64,000 nt of DNA from CAXBDP01 sp963974465. Its GTDB lineage: Bacteria > Bacteroidota > Bacteroidia > Cytophagales > Cyclobacteriaceae. Below, in pieces: positions 54,247-63,473 of this stretch. How positions within the stretch are numbered: the stretch's first letter is position 1; every line of letters starts with the position of its first letter. Location of the stretch: NCBI GenBank assembly GCA_049340005.1, contig JBMPIY010000016.1. One strand, given 5' to 3'. The translations under genes and the position numbers were made by a program. Under the pieces are notes generated by a model that did no database searches, was not told the origin of the DNA, and was given only the letters and a program-made list of their open reading frames with translations.

Positions 54247-54292
54247 TCCTCCCGCTTTAAATTGTCGGTGTAGAAAGCGGGAGGAATTTTTT
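54247..54292 (+). terminator. Terminator built from an inverted pair of the octamer
   Basis: TCCTCCCGCTTT at 54247-54258 pairs perfectly with its complement at 54274-54285 (12 bp, 15-base loop), followed by a run of six T. Both arms carry the GCGGGAGG octamer. It is a second terminator 11 bases after the first hairpin. Confidence 0.85.
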
Positions 54293-54476
54293 GCTGTTGA
54301 ATTGCTGAAAATTACATCTATAATTTGCAAATTCTTCTTTCATCTAAATTTAAACTAACTGCGTTAAAGTAGCTTTAAAATCAATTTAAATGGCTTTAGT
54401 ATTGGAGAAGTTCTAAGCTTTTTTCGTAAACAAATATCTATTTATCAAACCCTTCTTTTAAACAAGCTTTTATGCT

Positions 54477-54484
54477 TATTTTTG
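54477..54484 (+). promoter_or_regulatory. Promoter -7 element (TATTTTTG) of lepA
   Basis: An exact TAnnTTTG ending 16 bases before the lepA ATG, giving a very short leader. The -33 half is weak (TTC with a 21-base spacer). Confidence 0.55.
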
Positions 54485-54500
54485 CACCTTAATTGAGATT

Positions 54501-56288
54501 ATGGAGAAGATAAGGAATTTCTGCATCATTGCACACATCGATCATGGGAAGAGTACGCTGGCAGATAGGCTGCTTGAATTTACTCATACGGTAGAGGGAA
54601 GAGACATGCAGGAACAGCTTTTGGATAATATGGATCTGGAGCGCGAAAGAGGCATTACTATTAAGAGTCATGCTATCCAAATGAAGTACACTTACAATGG
54701 TGAAGAATACACATACAATCTGATTGACACCCCAGGTCACGTAGATTTTTCATACGAGGTTTCTAGATCTATCGCTTCTTGTGAAGGAGCTTTGTTGATT
54801 GTGGATGCTTCTCAAGGTATTGAAGCTCAGACAATTTCTAATCTTTATTTGGCCATTGAGCATGATCTTACCATCATACCTGTTCTTAATAAAATAGACT
54901 TACCGGGAGCTATGCCGGAAGAAGTGAAAGACCAAGTAGTTGATCTTCTTGGCTGTAGTAGAGATGAAATTATTCTAGCAAGTGGCAAAGAAGGAATTGG
55001 TATTGAAGATATTCTGAATGCAATTGCGGAGCGAGTTCCAGCACCAAAGGGAAGCGTAGACGCTCCATTGCAAGCCATGATTTTTGATTCGGTTTATAAT
55101 TCATTCCGTGGTGTTGAAGTATTGTTCAGGATTTTTAATGGAACCATCAGAAAAGGTGATAAAGTAAAATTCTTAGCAACTGGCAAAGAATACTTTGCAG
55201 ACGAAATTGGCATATTAGGCGTGAAACAAATGCCTCAAAATGAAATGAAGGCTGGCAATGTTGGCTATCTTATTTCAGGTATTAAAGTAGCCAAAGAAAT
55301 TAAAGTTGGTGATACCATTACACATGTAAAAGACGGTACAACTTCCGCTTTGAAAGGTTTCGAAAATGTGAAGCCGATGGTGTTTGCGGGTATTTATCCT
55401 GTAGATACTAGCGAGTTTGAGGAGTTGAGATCTGCGATGGAAAAATTGCAGCTAAATGATGCTTCACTAGTATGGGAGCCGGAAACCTCTGTTGCCTTGG
55501 GTTTTGGATTCCGATGTGGCTTCTTAGGAATGCTACACATGGAAATTGTGCAGGAAAGACTTGAGCGTGAATTTGGAATGACGGTGATTACCACTGTGCC
55601 TTCTGTGCAATTCAAAGCCTACCTTACCGACGGAACCTCTCGCAATATCAATGCGCCATCTGAAATGCCGGATCCGAGTAAGCTTAGCTACGTGGAGGAA
55701 CCTTATATCAAAGCACAAATCATTACGAAATCTGATTACATCGGTGCAATTATGAACCTTTGTATGGAAAAGCGAGGCATTCTTCAAAATCAAGTTTACC
55801 TGACTACAGATAGAGTAGAGCTTATTTTTGATATGCCTTTGGGCGAAATCGTTTTTGATTTCTTCGATAAATTGAAAACACTTTCAAGAGGCTATGCTTC
55901 TTTGGATTATGAGCTGAAAGGATTCAAAACTTCAAGTATGGTGAAACTTGATGTACTATTGAATGGAGAAAAAGTTGATGCATTATCGGCAATTGTACAT
56001 AGAGATAAAGCCTACGAATGGGGTAAGCGTTTATGTGAGAAATTGAAAGAATTGATTCACCGTCAAATGTTCGAAATTGCGATTCAGGCAGCTATTGGCA
56101 CCAAAGTAATTGCTCGAGAAACCGTAAAAGCGCTCCGTAAAAATGTAACCGCCAAATGTTATGGGGGTGATATTTCTCGTAAGCGTAAGCTTCTCGAAAA
56201 GCAGAAAAAGGGTAAAAAACGTATGCGCCAAGTAGGTACAGTGGAGATTCCACAAGAAGCATTTATGGCCGTATTAAAATTAGACTAA
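54501..56288 (+). CDS. lepA: Elongation factor 4 (LepA)
   Basis: A 595-residue ribosomal GTPase that promotes back-translocation or aids 30S biogenesis. G1 AHIDHGKST, G2 region with RGITIKSH, G3 DTPGHVDF, G4 NKIDLP. The LepA-specific C-terminal domain is present (KNVTAKCYGGDISRKRKLLE in part, and KKRMRQVG). First gene of lepA-folD-queE-PorE-like, with folD nine bases downstream. Confidence 0.98.
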   Translation: MEKIRNFCIIAHIDHGKSTLADRLLEFTHTVEGRDMQEQLLDNMDLERERGITIKSHAIQMKYTYNGEEYTYNLIDTPGHVDFSYEVSRSIASCEGALLIVDASQGIEAQTISNLYLAIEHDLTIIPVLNKIDLPGAMPEEVKDQVVDLLGCSRDEIILASGKEGIGIEDILNAIAERVPAPKGSVDAPLQAMIFDSVYNSFRGVEVLFRIFNGTIRKGDKVKFLATGKEYFADEIGILGVKQMPQNEMKAGNVGYLISGIKVAKEIKVGDTITHVKDGTTSALKGFENVKPMVFAGIYPVDTSEFEELRSAMEKLQLNDASLVWEPETSVALGFGFRCGFLGMLHMEIVQERLEREFGMTVITTVPSVQFKAYLTDGTSRNINAPSEMPDPSKLSYVEEPYIKAQIITKSDYIGAIMNLCMEKRGILQNQVYLTTDRVELIFDMPLGEIVFDFFDKLKTLSRGYASLDYELKGFKTSSMVKLDVLLNGEKVDALSAIVHRDKAYEWGKRLCEKLKELIHRQMFEIAIQAAIGTKVIARETVKALRKNVTAKCYGGDISRKRKLLEKQKKGKKRMRQVGTVEIPQEAFMAVLKLD

Positions 56289-56297
56289 GCGAGATTC

Positions 56298-57182
56298 ATG
56301 TATCAATTATTAGATGGCAAGAAGATTTCTTCTGAGATAAAAGTTGAGCTAGCATCAATGGTTGCTAAAGTGAAAAGTGAAGGTGGAAAAGTCCCTCATC
56401 TGGCAGCCGTTCTTGTGGGGAATGACGGAGGCAGTGAAACCTATGTAAATCACAAAGTTAAGGCCTGCGAAGAAATTGGTTTCGATTCTACTTTGCTTCG
56501 ATATAATGATGACATCTCTGAAGAAGAATTACTAAAAGTGGTAGATGGCTTGAATAATAATCCGGAAATAGATGGATTTATCGTTCAACTGCCATTGCCA
56601 AAACATATTTCAGTAGATAAGGTAATTGAAGCAATCAGACCTGAGAAGGATGTGGATGGTTTTCATCCAGTGAATTATGGTCGAATGGCGTCGAATTTAC
56701 CAGCTTATATGTCTGCAACTCCTTATGGTATTGTAGAATTAATCAAGCGATACAATATCCCAACGAAAGGAAAACATTGCGTTGTAGTAGGTAGAAGTCA
56801 TATTGTAGGTTCACCGGTTTCTATTTTGATGGCGCGTCCGGATTATCCGGGTGATTGCACGGTTACCCTTTGCCATAGATATACTGAGGATTTGGCCAAG
56901 CATACTTCGCAGGCTGATATTCTGATTGTAGCTGTTGGCAAGCCAGGTTTGATAACCAAGGAAATGGTAAAAGAAGGTGCAGTGGTCATTGATGTAGGTA
57001 CCACCCGCGTTCCAGATGCTAGCAAGAAATCAGGCTTCGCTTTAAAGGGAGACGTTATATTTGAGGAGGTTGCTCCAAAAACATCGTATATTACACCTGT
57101 TCCAGGTGGAGTAGGTCCAATGACCATCGCATCTTTGATGTGGAATACTTGGCTTGCTTCAAGGAAAATAGTTTTTTCATAA
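56298..57182 (+). CDS. folD: Bifunctional methylenetetrahydrofolate dehydrogenase/cyclohydrolase
   Basis: The 294-residue FolD enzyme of one-carbon metabolism, oxidising 5,10-methylene-THF and hydrolysing the methenyl form. Visible: YVNHKVKACEEIG with the catalytic Lys, GFIVQLPLPKHI, KDVDGFHPVN, the Rossmann VVGRSHIVGSP and the C-terminal TPVPGGVGPMT. Length is normal. It supplies one-carbon units for purine and other synthesis. It probably shares the lepA transcript. Confidence 0.97.
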   Translation: MYQLLDGKKISSEIKVELASMVAKVKSEGGKVPHLAAVLVGNDGGSETYVNHKVKACEEIGFDSTLLRYNDDISEEELLKVVDGLNNNPEIDGFIVQLPLPKHISVDKVIEAIRPEKDVDGFHPVNYGRMASNLPAYMSATPYGIVELIKRYNIPTKGKHCVVVGRSHIVGSPVSILMARPDYPGDCTVTLCHRYTEDLAKHTSQADILIVAVGKPGLITKEMVKEGAVVIDVGTTRVPDASKKSGFALKGDVIFEEVAPKTSYITPVPGGVGPMTIASLMWNTWLASRKIVFS

Positions 57183-57225
57183 TATTCACCGTGCGGTTCA
57201 ATTACCCGCCTTGTCAAAAATTATC

Positions 57226-57894
57226 ATGCAAAATACCCAATTACAGGACAATCGTCCATATTCTGAAGTCCTTCAAAATCCACGTGTAGATTCAGGTTAT
57301 GAATTGCCATTGATGGAGTCATTTTATACCATTCAAGGAGAAGGAGCGCATCGAGGTAAAGCAGCATATTTTATTCGCTTAGGTGGCTGCCCGGTAGGTT
57401 GCGTTTGGTGTGATGTGAAAGATTCATGGGATGTGAAAAACCACCCCATTACTCATATTGACCTAATGGTTCAAGATGCTGTGAAAAACCGCGGGAGGAT
57501 CGCCGTGATTACAGGTGGTGAACCTGCTGCTTTCGAAATGGGACCATTAACAGGAGCACTCAAGGAAGCGGGATTTCGTACTCATATCGAAACTTCCGGT
57601 GTATTTGATTTGAGTGGTGAATGGGATTGGGTTTGCTTTTCTCCAAAGAAATTCAAGAAACCTACTGAAGACATTTATAATCAGGCACATGAATTGAAGG
57701 CGATCATTTACAATAAGAGCGACTTCGATTGGGCGGTAAAACATGCCTCCAAAGTAAATCCTAATTGTAAACTTTATTTGCAACCCGAATGGAGCAAATC
57801 AAAAGAAATGATGCCGCTTATCGTTGAATTTATTAAGGAACATCCCGAATGGGAAATTTCCTTGCAGATTCATAAATACATGGAAATTCCGTAG
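57226..57894 (+). CDS. queE: 7-carboxy-7-deazaguanine synthase
   Basis: A 222-residue radical SAM enzyme of the queuosine/preQ0 pathway. The iron-sulfur motif CPVGCVWC (CxxxCxxC) follows FIRLGG; ITGGEPA and the ESFYTIQGEG start are typical of QueE. The ATG at 57226 is used in preference to a TTG at 57211. The other que genes are not in this window. The gene ends two bases before the PorE-like gene, so the two are co-transcribed without obvious functional reason. Confidence 0.95.
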   Translation: MQNTQLQDNRPYSEVLQNPRVDSGYELPLMESFYTIQGEGAHRGKAAYFIRLGGCPVGCVWCDVKDSWDVKNHPITHIDLMVQDAVKNRGRIAVITGGEPAAFEMGPLTGALKEAGFRTHIETSGVFDLSGEWDWVCFSPKKFKKPTEDIYNQAHELKAIIYNKSDFDWAVKHASKVNPNCKLYLQPEWSKSKEMMPLIVEFIKEHPEWEISLQIHKYMEIP

Positions 57895-57896
57895 CT

Positions 57897-59819
57897 ATGA
57901 GAAAATTTGCTCTTTTTTTTATACTGTTTACTACGCTTACTTTCGCAAGTCAAGCTCAACAGGAGTTAGGTACGAATAATAAAAGAGCAGCAAGTCTATA
58001 TGTGGAATCTGAGAATTATGTCATCAGAAGGCAATATCCACAAGCTATCAGTTTATTAAACCAAGCACTCAACAGGGATTATAAGTTTGCTGAGGCGCAC
58101 TTAAGATTGGCCACTTGCTATAGGGCTATAGAGGATAATGCTGGAGCCATCAAGCATTTCACTGAAGTAATCAAATTAAAGCCTCAAGATCCTCGATACT
58201 CAATGGCCTATTTTGTATTAGCTGAAATTAATATTAAGGAAGGTAAGTATGATGAAGCAATAGAGCTGCTCAATCAGCATCAAAAAATTGCTCCCAAAGG
58301 AAATCTCTTGGATGAAGGTGCGCGAATGCTGCAGAATGCTCAGTTTGCTATGCAGGCGATAAATAATCCTGTAGAGTTTAATCCTGAACCACTATCCAGC
58401 AAGGTTAATGTATTTCAACTTCAATATTTTCCAGTACTTACAGCAGACGAAAAGACTCTGTTTTTTACAGCTCGAAATGGCAATGCTCGCACTGATGATG
58501 AGGATATTTTTATAAGTACTAAAGATAACTTTGGAGATTGGACTACTCCAGAATCAATTTCGAGGAATATAAATACGCGATTTAATGAAGGGACTTGTTC
58601 TATTTCCGCAGATGGAAGAATGATGATTTTCACTGCTTGTGAAGGCAGGCAAGGCTATGGTAGTTGCGATTTGTACGTGACTTATAAAATTGGTGAGGAG
58701 TGGTCGGTGCCAAATAATCTAGGACCAAATATCAATAGCCCACAATGGGATTCTCAGCCAAGCTTATCTGCCGATGGAAATACACTATATTTCGTTTCAA
58801 ATAGACCTGGAGGCATTGGGAATAGAGATATCTATGTTAGCTACAGAAATGAAGCTGGTGATTGGACGATGGCGCAGAATCTGGGTGAGCCATTAAATAC
58901 CAGCTCCGATGAAGTTTCTCCTTTCATTCATGCTAATGGATTGACATTCTTCTTTGCATCAAATGGACATCCGGGTTTTGGCGGCTTTGATTTATTCTCT
59001 TCAGAAATTGATGTTAATAATCAATGGGGAGTTCCAAAAAATGTAGGCTATCCGATTAACACCTCCGAAGATCAGGTAAGTTTGTTTATTGCAGCAAGCG
59101 GAACTACAGCATATTATGCCAATGAGAAAAAGCAAGGCAATCAATATGTAGATAGCAAAATATATAGTTTTGAATTGCCACCACAATTGCAAGTAACTCG
59201 AGGAGTCAACTATGTAAAAGGGCGGGTGGTTGATGCGATCACACAAAGGCCAATTGTTGCCACCGTAGAATTGTACGATTTAGAAACTGATGAATTATCC
59301 TCCCGCGTCAAATCAGACTCCCTAACTGGTGAGTACCTTATTACATTAACTAAGGGTTCTGAATATGCGCTTTATGTGAATAAAAATGGCTATTTATTCG
59401 ATAGTAGGTATTTCAGTTTTCAAGAAGACGATTCAGTAAATCCTGAATTAGCAGACATACTTTTAAATAAAATCAATAGAGGAGAGTCCGTTAATTTGAA
59501 CAACATCTTTTTCGATTTCGATAAATTTGTTTTGAGAGAGAAGTCTAAAACCGAGTTGAAGAAAATTATTGCTTTTTTGAATGCCTATCCAGATATTAAA
59601 ATTGAAATTGAAGGTCATACCGACAATGTTGGATCAGCTCAATACAACCTCGAGTTATCCAGAAATAGAGCCCTATCTGTATATGAATATCTATTGGAAA
59701 ATGGGATAGCAGATAATAGAGTTTACTATAAGGGCTATGGAATGGAAAAACCAATAGCCAGTAACGAAACCGAAGAGGGAAGACAGCAAAATAGACGAAT
59801 TGCTTTTAAGATTTTGTAG
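57897..59819 (+). CDS. PorE-like OmpA-family protein (TPR, propeller, CRD, OmpA)
   Basis: A 640-residue exported protein (signal cut near SQAQQ). Domains: TPR repeats at about 25-145, a PD40/WD40-type propeller at 165-425 (repeated LSADGNTLYFVSNRPGG, SADGRMMIFTACEG), a carboxypeptidase-regulatory-like domain at 435-520 (VKGRVVDAITQRPI), and a C-terminal OmpA peptidoglycan-binding domain (FFDFDKFVL, EGHTDNVGS, LSxxRAxSVxxYL). This order matches PorE of the type IX secretion system, which couples the secretion machine to peptidoglycan. Unlike the known lipoprotein PorE, this one has a type I signal peptide. Paralogues with the same architecture exist, so the T9SS role is probable, not certain. 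Confidence 0.85.
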   Translation: MRKFALFFILFTTLTFASQAQQELGTNNKRAASLYVESENYVIRRQYPQAISLLNQALNRDYKFAEAHLRLATCYRAIEDNAGAIKHFTEVIKLKPQDPRYSMAYFVLAEINIKEGKYDEAIELLNQHQKIAPKGNLLDEGARMLQNAQFAMQAINNPVEFNPEPLSSKVNVFQLQYFPVLTADEKTLFFTARNGNARTDDEDIFISTKDNFGDWTTPESISRNINTRFNEGTCSISADGRMMIFTACEGRQGYGSCDLYVTYKIGEEWSVPNNLGPNINSPQWDSQPSLSADGNTLYFVSNRPGGIGNRDIYVSYRNEAGDWTMAQNLGEPLNTSSDEVSPFIHANGLTFFFASNGHPGFGGFDLFSSEIDVNNQWGVPKNVGYPINTSEDQVSLFIAASGTTAYYANEKKQGNQYVDSKIYSFELPPQLQVTRGVNYVKGRVVDAITQRPIVATVELYDLETDELSSRVKSDSLTGEYLITLTKGSEYALYVNKNGYLFDSRYFSFQEDDSVNPELADILLNKINRGESVNLNNIFFDFDKFVLREKSKTELKKIIAFLNAYPDIKIEIEGHTDNVGSAQYNLELSRNRALSVYEYLLENGIADNRVYYKGYGMEKPIASNETEEGRQQNRRIAFKIL

Positions 59820-60362
59820 ATCTACTAATTCTTAATCGTTAGAGTCATCATAAATTCTATAATCGATCTTCGAAATAGATCAATTTGGAAGATAATTCTG
59901 ATTTTTTCTGAAAAAAAATTCCATCTCTAAATATTTTTTTGCTGAAGGTGGTTTGATTTCTATATTTTTTTAGCAAAAGGAAAAGTGCAAAATTTGTGTA
60001 TTTATTATATTTATTAACTAATCATCGTAAATTGCAATCAAATAAGGAATAATAATTGGATTTAACTTAATAAACAAAAATATTATTCTGATGTTATTAA
60101 ATTGTTAACTCAATTTCAGAATTTTTAATGATTATGAAATTAATTCATCAGTTGACGTGAATTTAATAATTATATGCAAAAGTAGATATATTATATAATT
60201 GTTTCATGCAAATCAATTCAAAAAATACAATTGACAGATTTTATCATCCACTTAAACCATATATAGGCCACTTGTTGGAAGCATTTGCTATTCACAATTC
60301 TTGCTGAATTCTTGTTAATTAGTTAAGTTTCGAGTGAAATAAAATTTACACCTAACAATTTT
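59820..60362. other. 543-base AT-rich region upstream of susC
   Basis: Very AT-rich gap between the PorE-like gene and susC. It has no frame, tRNA or clear inverted repeat. A promoter near its right end is listed separately. A region of this length is common before susC-type genes and may bind regulators. Confidence 0.6.
60301..60331 (+). promoter_or_regulatory. Promoter of susC/susD
   Basis: TTG at 60301-60303, a 20-base spacer and TAAGTTTC at 60324-60331 match the -33/-7 consensus with one mismatch. The leader to the ATG would be about 25 bases. Confidence 0.5.
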
Positions 60363-63300
60363 ATGAGTATGAAGAAGTATTTACTATTATGTTTTAGTGT
60401 GCTATTTGCAGGAGTATTTGTTGCAAATGCACAAACCAGGACGGTTACTGGAAAAGTAATCTCCGGTGATGATCGTGAAGGAATGCCTGCAGTTTCGGTT
60501 CAAGTAAAAGGGACCACCTCAGGAGCTATCACAGAACTTGATGGATCATACAGCATCCAAGTATCTGGTCCAGATGCAGTGCTAGTATTTTCTTTTGTTG
60601 GTTATGTTTCCAAAGAGGAAGTTGTTGGAAATAGGTCAGTAATTAATGTCACCCTACAATCAGATGTTACTGAATTGGGTGAAATTGTCGTGACAGGTGT
60701 TGCTGTTGGTACACCTACTAAGAAGCTTGGTTTTGCCATTGGTAAAATTGGAGAAGAAGCTTTAAGAGAAGTACCAGCAACAGATCCAGGAAACGCGATT
60801 AGAGGTAAAGTATCTGGTGTTCAGATTGTACAAGGCACTGGTCGCCCTGGAACTGCTCCTACTATCAGACTAAGAGGTGTTACAGCGATATCTGGTGATC
60901 AACAGCCACTTATTATTGTGGATGGTGTTATCACTCAAGGCTCATTAGCCGATATCAACATGAATGATGTTGAAACTATTGAGGTATTGAAAGGAGCTGC
61001 TGCATCTTCATTGTATGGTTCATTGGCCGGTAATGGCGTAATCCAAATCATTACTAAGCGTGGTGCAGGTGGAGATGGAGAAACAAGAATTACTGTAAGA
61101 CAAGAAGTTGGTAATTCATATTTAGCAAGACAAGTGCCTCTTGCTTATCACCATAGGTTTGAATTGAATCCTGATGGTTCATTTGTGTTAACTAACCCTG
61201 ACAACCCAAATACTAGGGTTGAGGCACCAGATAACATAATTGATAACCCGTACCCTCAGACTTTCAATAATCAAGAGTTGTTATTTAAGCCACAGCCGTT
61301 CTTTACTACTAACGTTTCTGTAGCTAATTCTGGTGCAAAAACTAATTTCTTCCTTGGAGTTGAGAATTTGAATCAAGGTGGAGTTGTTGTAGATCTTCCA
61401 GCTTTTAAAAGACAAAGTTTGAGATTAAATGTGGATCATCAGCTTAATAGTAAGCTTAAAATCACTAGCTCAACTTTATACGTGAACTCTGATAGACCTA
61501 CCAATGGTGAAAATGGACAAGGTGGTTTATTCTACCCAATTCTAGCTCATGAGCCAGATCAAGATTTATTTGCAAATAGAGATGGTGGTGTTTTACCTCG
61601 TTCCCAGAGTAACTTACAAAACCCGCTATACGAAGTTAGAAATTTGGAATATAGAAGAGAGCGTAGAAGGTTACTACAAAACTTCCAATCTTCTTATAAA
61701 ATTCTAGATTGGTGGACTGTAGAAGGTCAGTTTTCAATGGATAGAGAATGGAATACAAATGAGAATTATAGACCAAAAGGCTACATAACTCAAAACAGAC
61801 CAGAAGGTGAATTAGGTTCTCTTTCCAATACTTGGGGCAATAGTAGTGCGGAAGTAGTTACGGCTTCCTCATATTTCAGAAAGAAATTTGGGGATTGGAA
61901 TACACTTGTAACATTACGTTACCAGTTCGAGAAGTATCTGACTGAAAGTAATAGTACTAGTGGTTCAAATTTTGCCGTTGAAGATATTCCTAGATTCCAA
62001 AATTTAGACCCGACCACTTTGAACATCACCAATTCACTGACGGATGTTCGTGCTGAAAACTTATTCTTCAACCTAGGCTTTGACTATCAAGATAAGTATA
62101 TCTTTGAAGGTTTGGTTAGAAGAGACGGTTCTTCATTGTTTGGTGAAAATGAGAGATATCAAGTTTTCTACAGAGCAACTGCAGCTTACAGAATTACAGA
62201 AGACATCACTATTCCAGGCATCAATGAATTGAAGGTACGTGGTTCTTATGGTACTTCTGGTTCAAGACCAGGATTTGCTGCTCAGTATGAGACGTTCTCT
62301 TTATCTAGAGGTGTTGCTTCCAAAGCAGTATTAGGAAACCCAGATTTGAAGCCATCAAGAATTAGCGAATTCGAGTTTGGTGTGAATGCTACATTCCTAG
62401 ATAAATTCAACTTTGAGTTCAACTATGCGGACATTAATGCAGATGATCAAATCTTGTTAGTACCACTTCCAGGTGTAGCTGGTTTCAGTTCTCAGTGGAG
62501 AAATGCAGGATTGGTTTCAACTAAAGCTCTAGAATTTAGTCTTGGTTCTTATATTAAAGACACTCAAGATTTTTCTTGGGACTTTAATATAGTTGCTAGT
62601 AATGCAATATCTAAAGTTGAAAGACTTGATGTGCCACCATTATTGAGAGGAGATGGGATCACAAGCGGTATGTTTAGAATTACTGAAGGTGAAGAGTTTG
62701 GAGTAATGTATGGTAATAGATTCGCGAAATCTGCTAATGACTTTATTCTTGATGAAAACGGTTTTATAACTAATATTTCTGGTTATGTCCCTGGAGCAGC
62801 AAATAACAAAACTCCTGAACAATTTGAAAGAAATTCAGAAGGATATATGGTGCCTGTAGGAACTGAGTACACTAATGCTGAAACAGCAGTTTTACTGTAC
62901 GACCCTGAAACTGGTCAAAAACTGGATGCGAAAATTGGTAATTCTAGACCTGATTTGATTTTGGGTTTAAACCAAAATATTCGTTATAAGAACTTCGCTT
63001 TGTTTGTATTATTAGATGCGCAAATCGGTGGTGATATTTATAATTCATCAAGACAGAACATGTATTTCCAAGAAAGACATGGAGATTTAGATCAGTCTGG
63101 AAGACCAGAAGGACAAAGAAGAGCGGCCACTTACTACTCAAGTGCTGTAAGTTTGTATAACGGAGCAACACCATCAGAGCATTTTGTGGAAAAAGCTACG
63201 TATATGAAGTTACGTGAGGTTGCTTTGAACTATAGGTTCGATAATGCTTTCATGCAAAGAGTTGGTTTGGGTAATGTATTACAAGATGCTAAACTCTCTT

Positions 63301-63455
63301 TTATTGGTAGAAATTTATTGACCTTCACTGATTATTCAGGTTTTGATCCTGAAGTGGCTTCTCTTAGTGCAGGTGATCCAACAACATTTAGATCTGACGC
63401 TTATGTGTATCCGATGTTTAGGACTTTCACTGCAGCAATTGAAGTAAGATTTTAA
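60363..63455 (+). CDS. SusC/RagA-type TonB-dependent outer membrane transporter
   Basis: A 1030-residue outer-membrane protein. After the signal peptide (cut near NAQT, residue 24) come a carboxypeptidase-regulatory-like domain at about 27-105 (VTGKVISGDDREGMPAVSV in part, FSFVGY), a plug domain at 115-235 (VTGVAVG, IRLRGVTAI, IEVLKGAAASSLYGSLAGNG), and a TonB barrel to the C-terminus ending AIEVRF. With the SusD-like lipoprotein it forms a nutrient import pedestal. No glycoside hydrolase or sensor is in the window, so the substrate (glycan, peptide or other) is unknown. An alternative ATG lies two codons downstream. Confidence 0.95.
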   Translation: MSMKKYLLLCFSVLFAGVFVANAQTRTVTGKVISGDDREGMPAVSVQVKGTTSGAITELDGSYSIQVSGPDAVLVFSFVGYVSKEEVVGNRSVINVTLQSDVTELGEIVVTGVAVGTPTKKLGFAIGKIGEEALREVPATDPGNAIRGKVSGVQIVQGTGRPGTAPTIRLRGVTAISGDQQPLIIVDGVITQGSLADINMNDVETIEVLKGAAASSLYGSLAGNGVIQIITKRGAGGDGETRITVRQEVGNSYLARQVPLAYHHRFELNPDGSFVLTNPDNPNTRVEAPDNIIDNPYPQTFNNQELLFKPQPFFTTNVSVANSGAKTNFFLGVENLNQGGVVVDLPAFKRQSLRLNVDHQLNSKLKITSSTLYVNSDRPTNGENGQGGLFYPILAHEPDQDLFANRDGGVLPRSQSNLQNPLYEVRNLEYRRERRRLLQNFQSSYKILDWWTVEGQFSMDREWNTNENYRPKGYITQNRPEGELGSLSNTWGNSSAEVVTASSYFRKKFGDWNTLVTLRYQFEKYLTESNSTSGSNFAVEDIPRFQNLDPTTLNITNSLTDVRAENLFFNLGFDYQDKYIFEGLVRRDGSSLFGENERYQVFYRATAAYRITEDITIPGINELKVRGSYGTSGSRPGFAAQYETFSLSRGVASKAVLGNPDLKPSRISEFEFGVNATFLDKFNFEFNYADINADDQILLVPLPGVAGFSSQWRNAGLVSTKALEFSLGSYIKDTQDFSWDFNIVASNAISKVERLDVPPLLRGDGITSGMFRITEGEEFGVMYGNRFAKSANDFILDENGFITNISGYVPGAANNKTPEQFERNSEGYMVPVGTEYTNAETAVLLYDPETGQKLDAKIGNSRPDLILGLNQNIRYKNFALFVLLDAQIGGDIYNSSRQNMYFQERHGDLDQSGRPEGQRRAATYYSSAVSLYNGATPSEHFVEKATYMKLREVALNYRFDNAFMQRVGLGNVLQDAKLSFIGRNLLTFTDYSGFDPEVASLSAGDPTTFRSDAYVYPMFRTFTAAIEVRF

Positions 63456-63473
63456 TTTTAAAGAACAGCAAAA

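Larger units (their letters stand above)
54185..54500. other. 316-base gap between amidohydrolase and lepA
   Basis: This gap holds two successive terminator-like hairpins at its left end and the lepA -7 box at its right end. Between about 54295 and 54470 it is AT-rich with no frame or repeat I can name. Confidence 0.6.
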
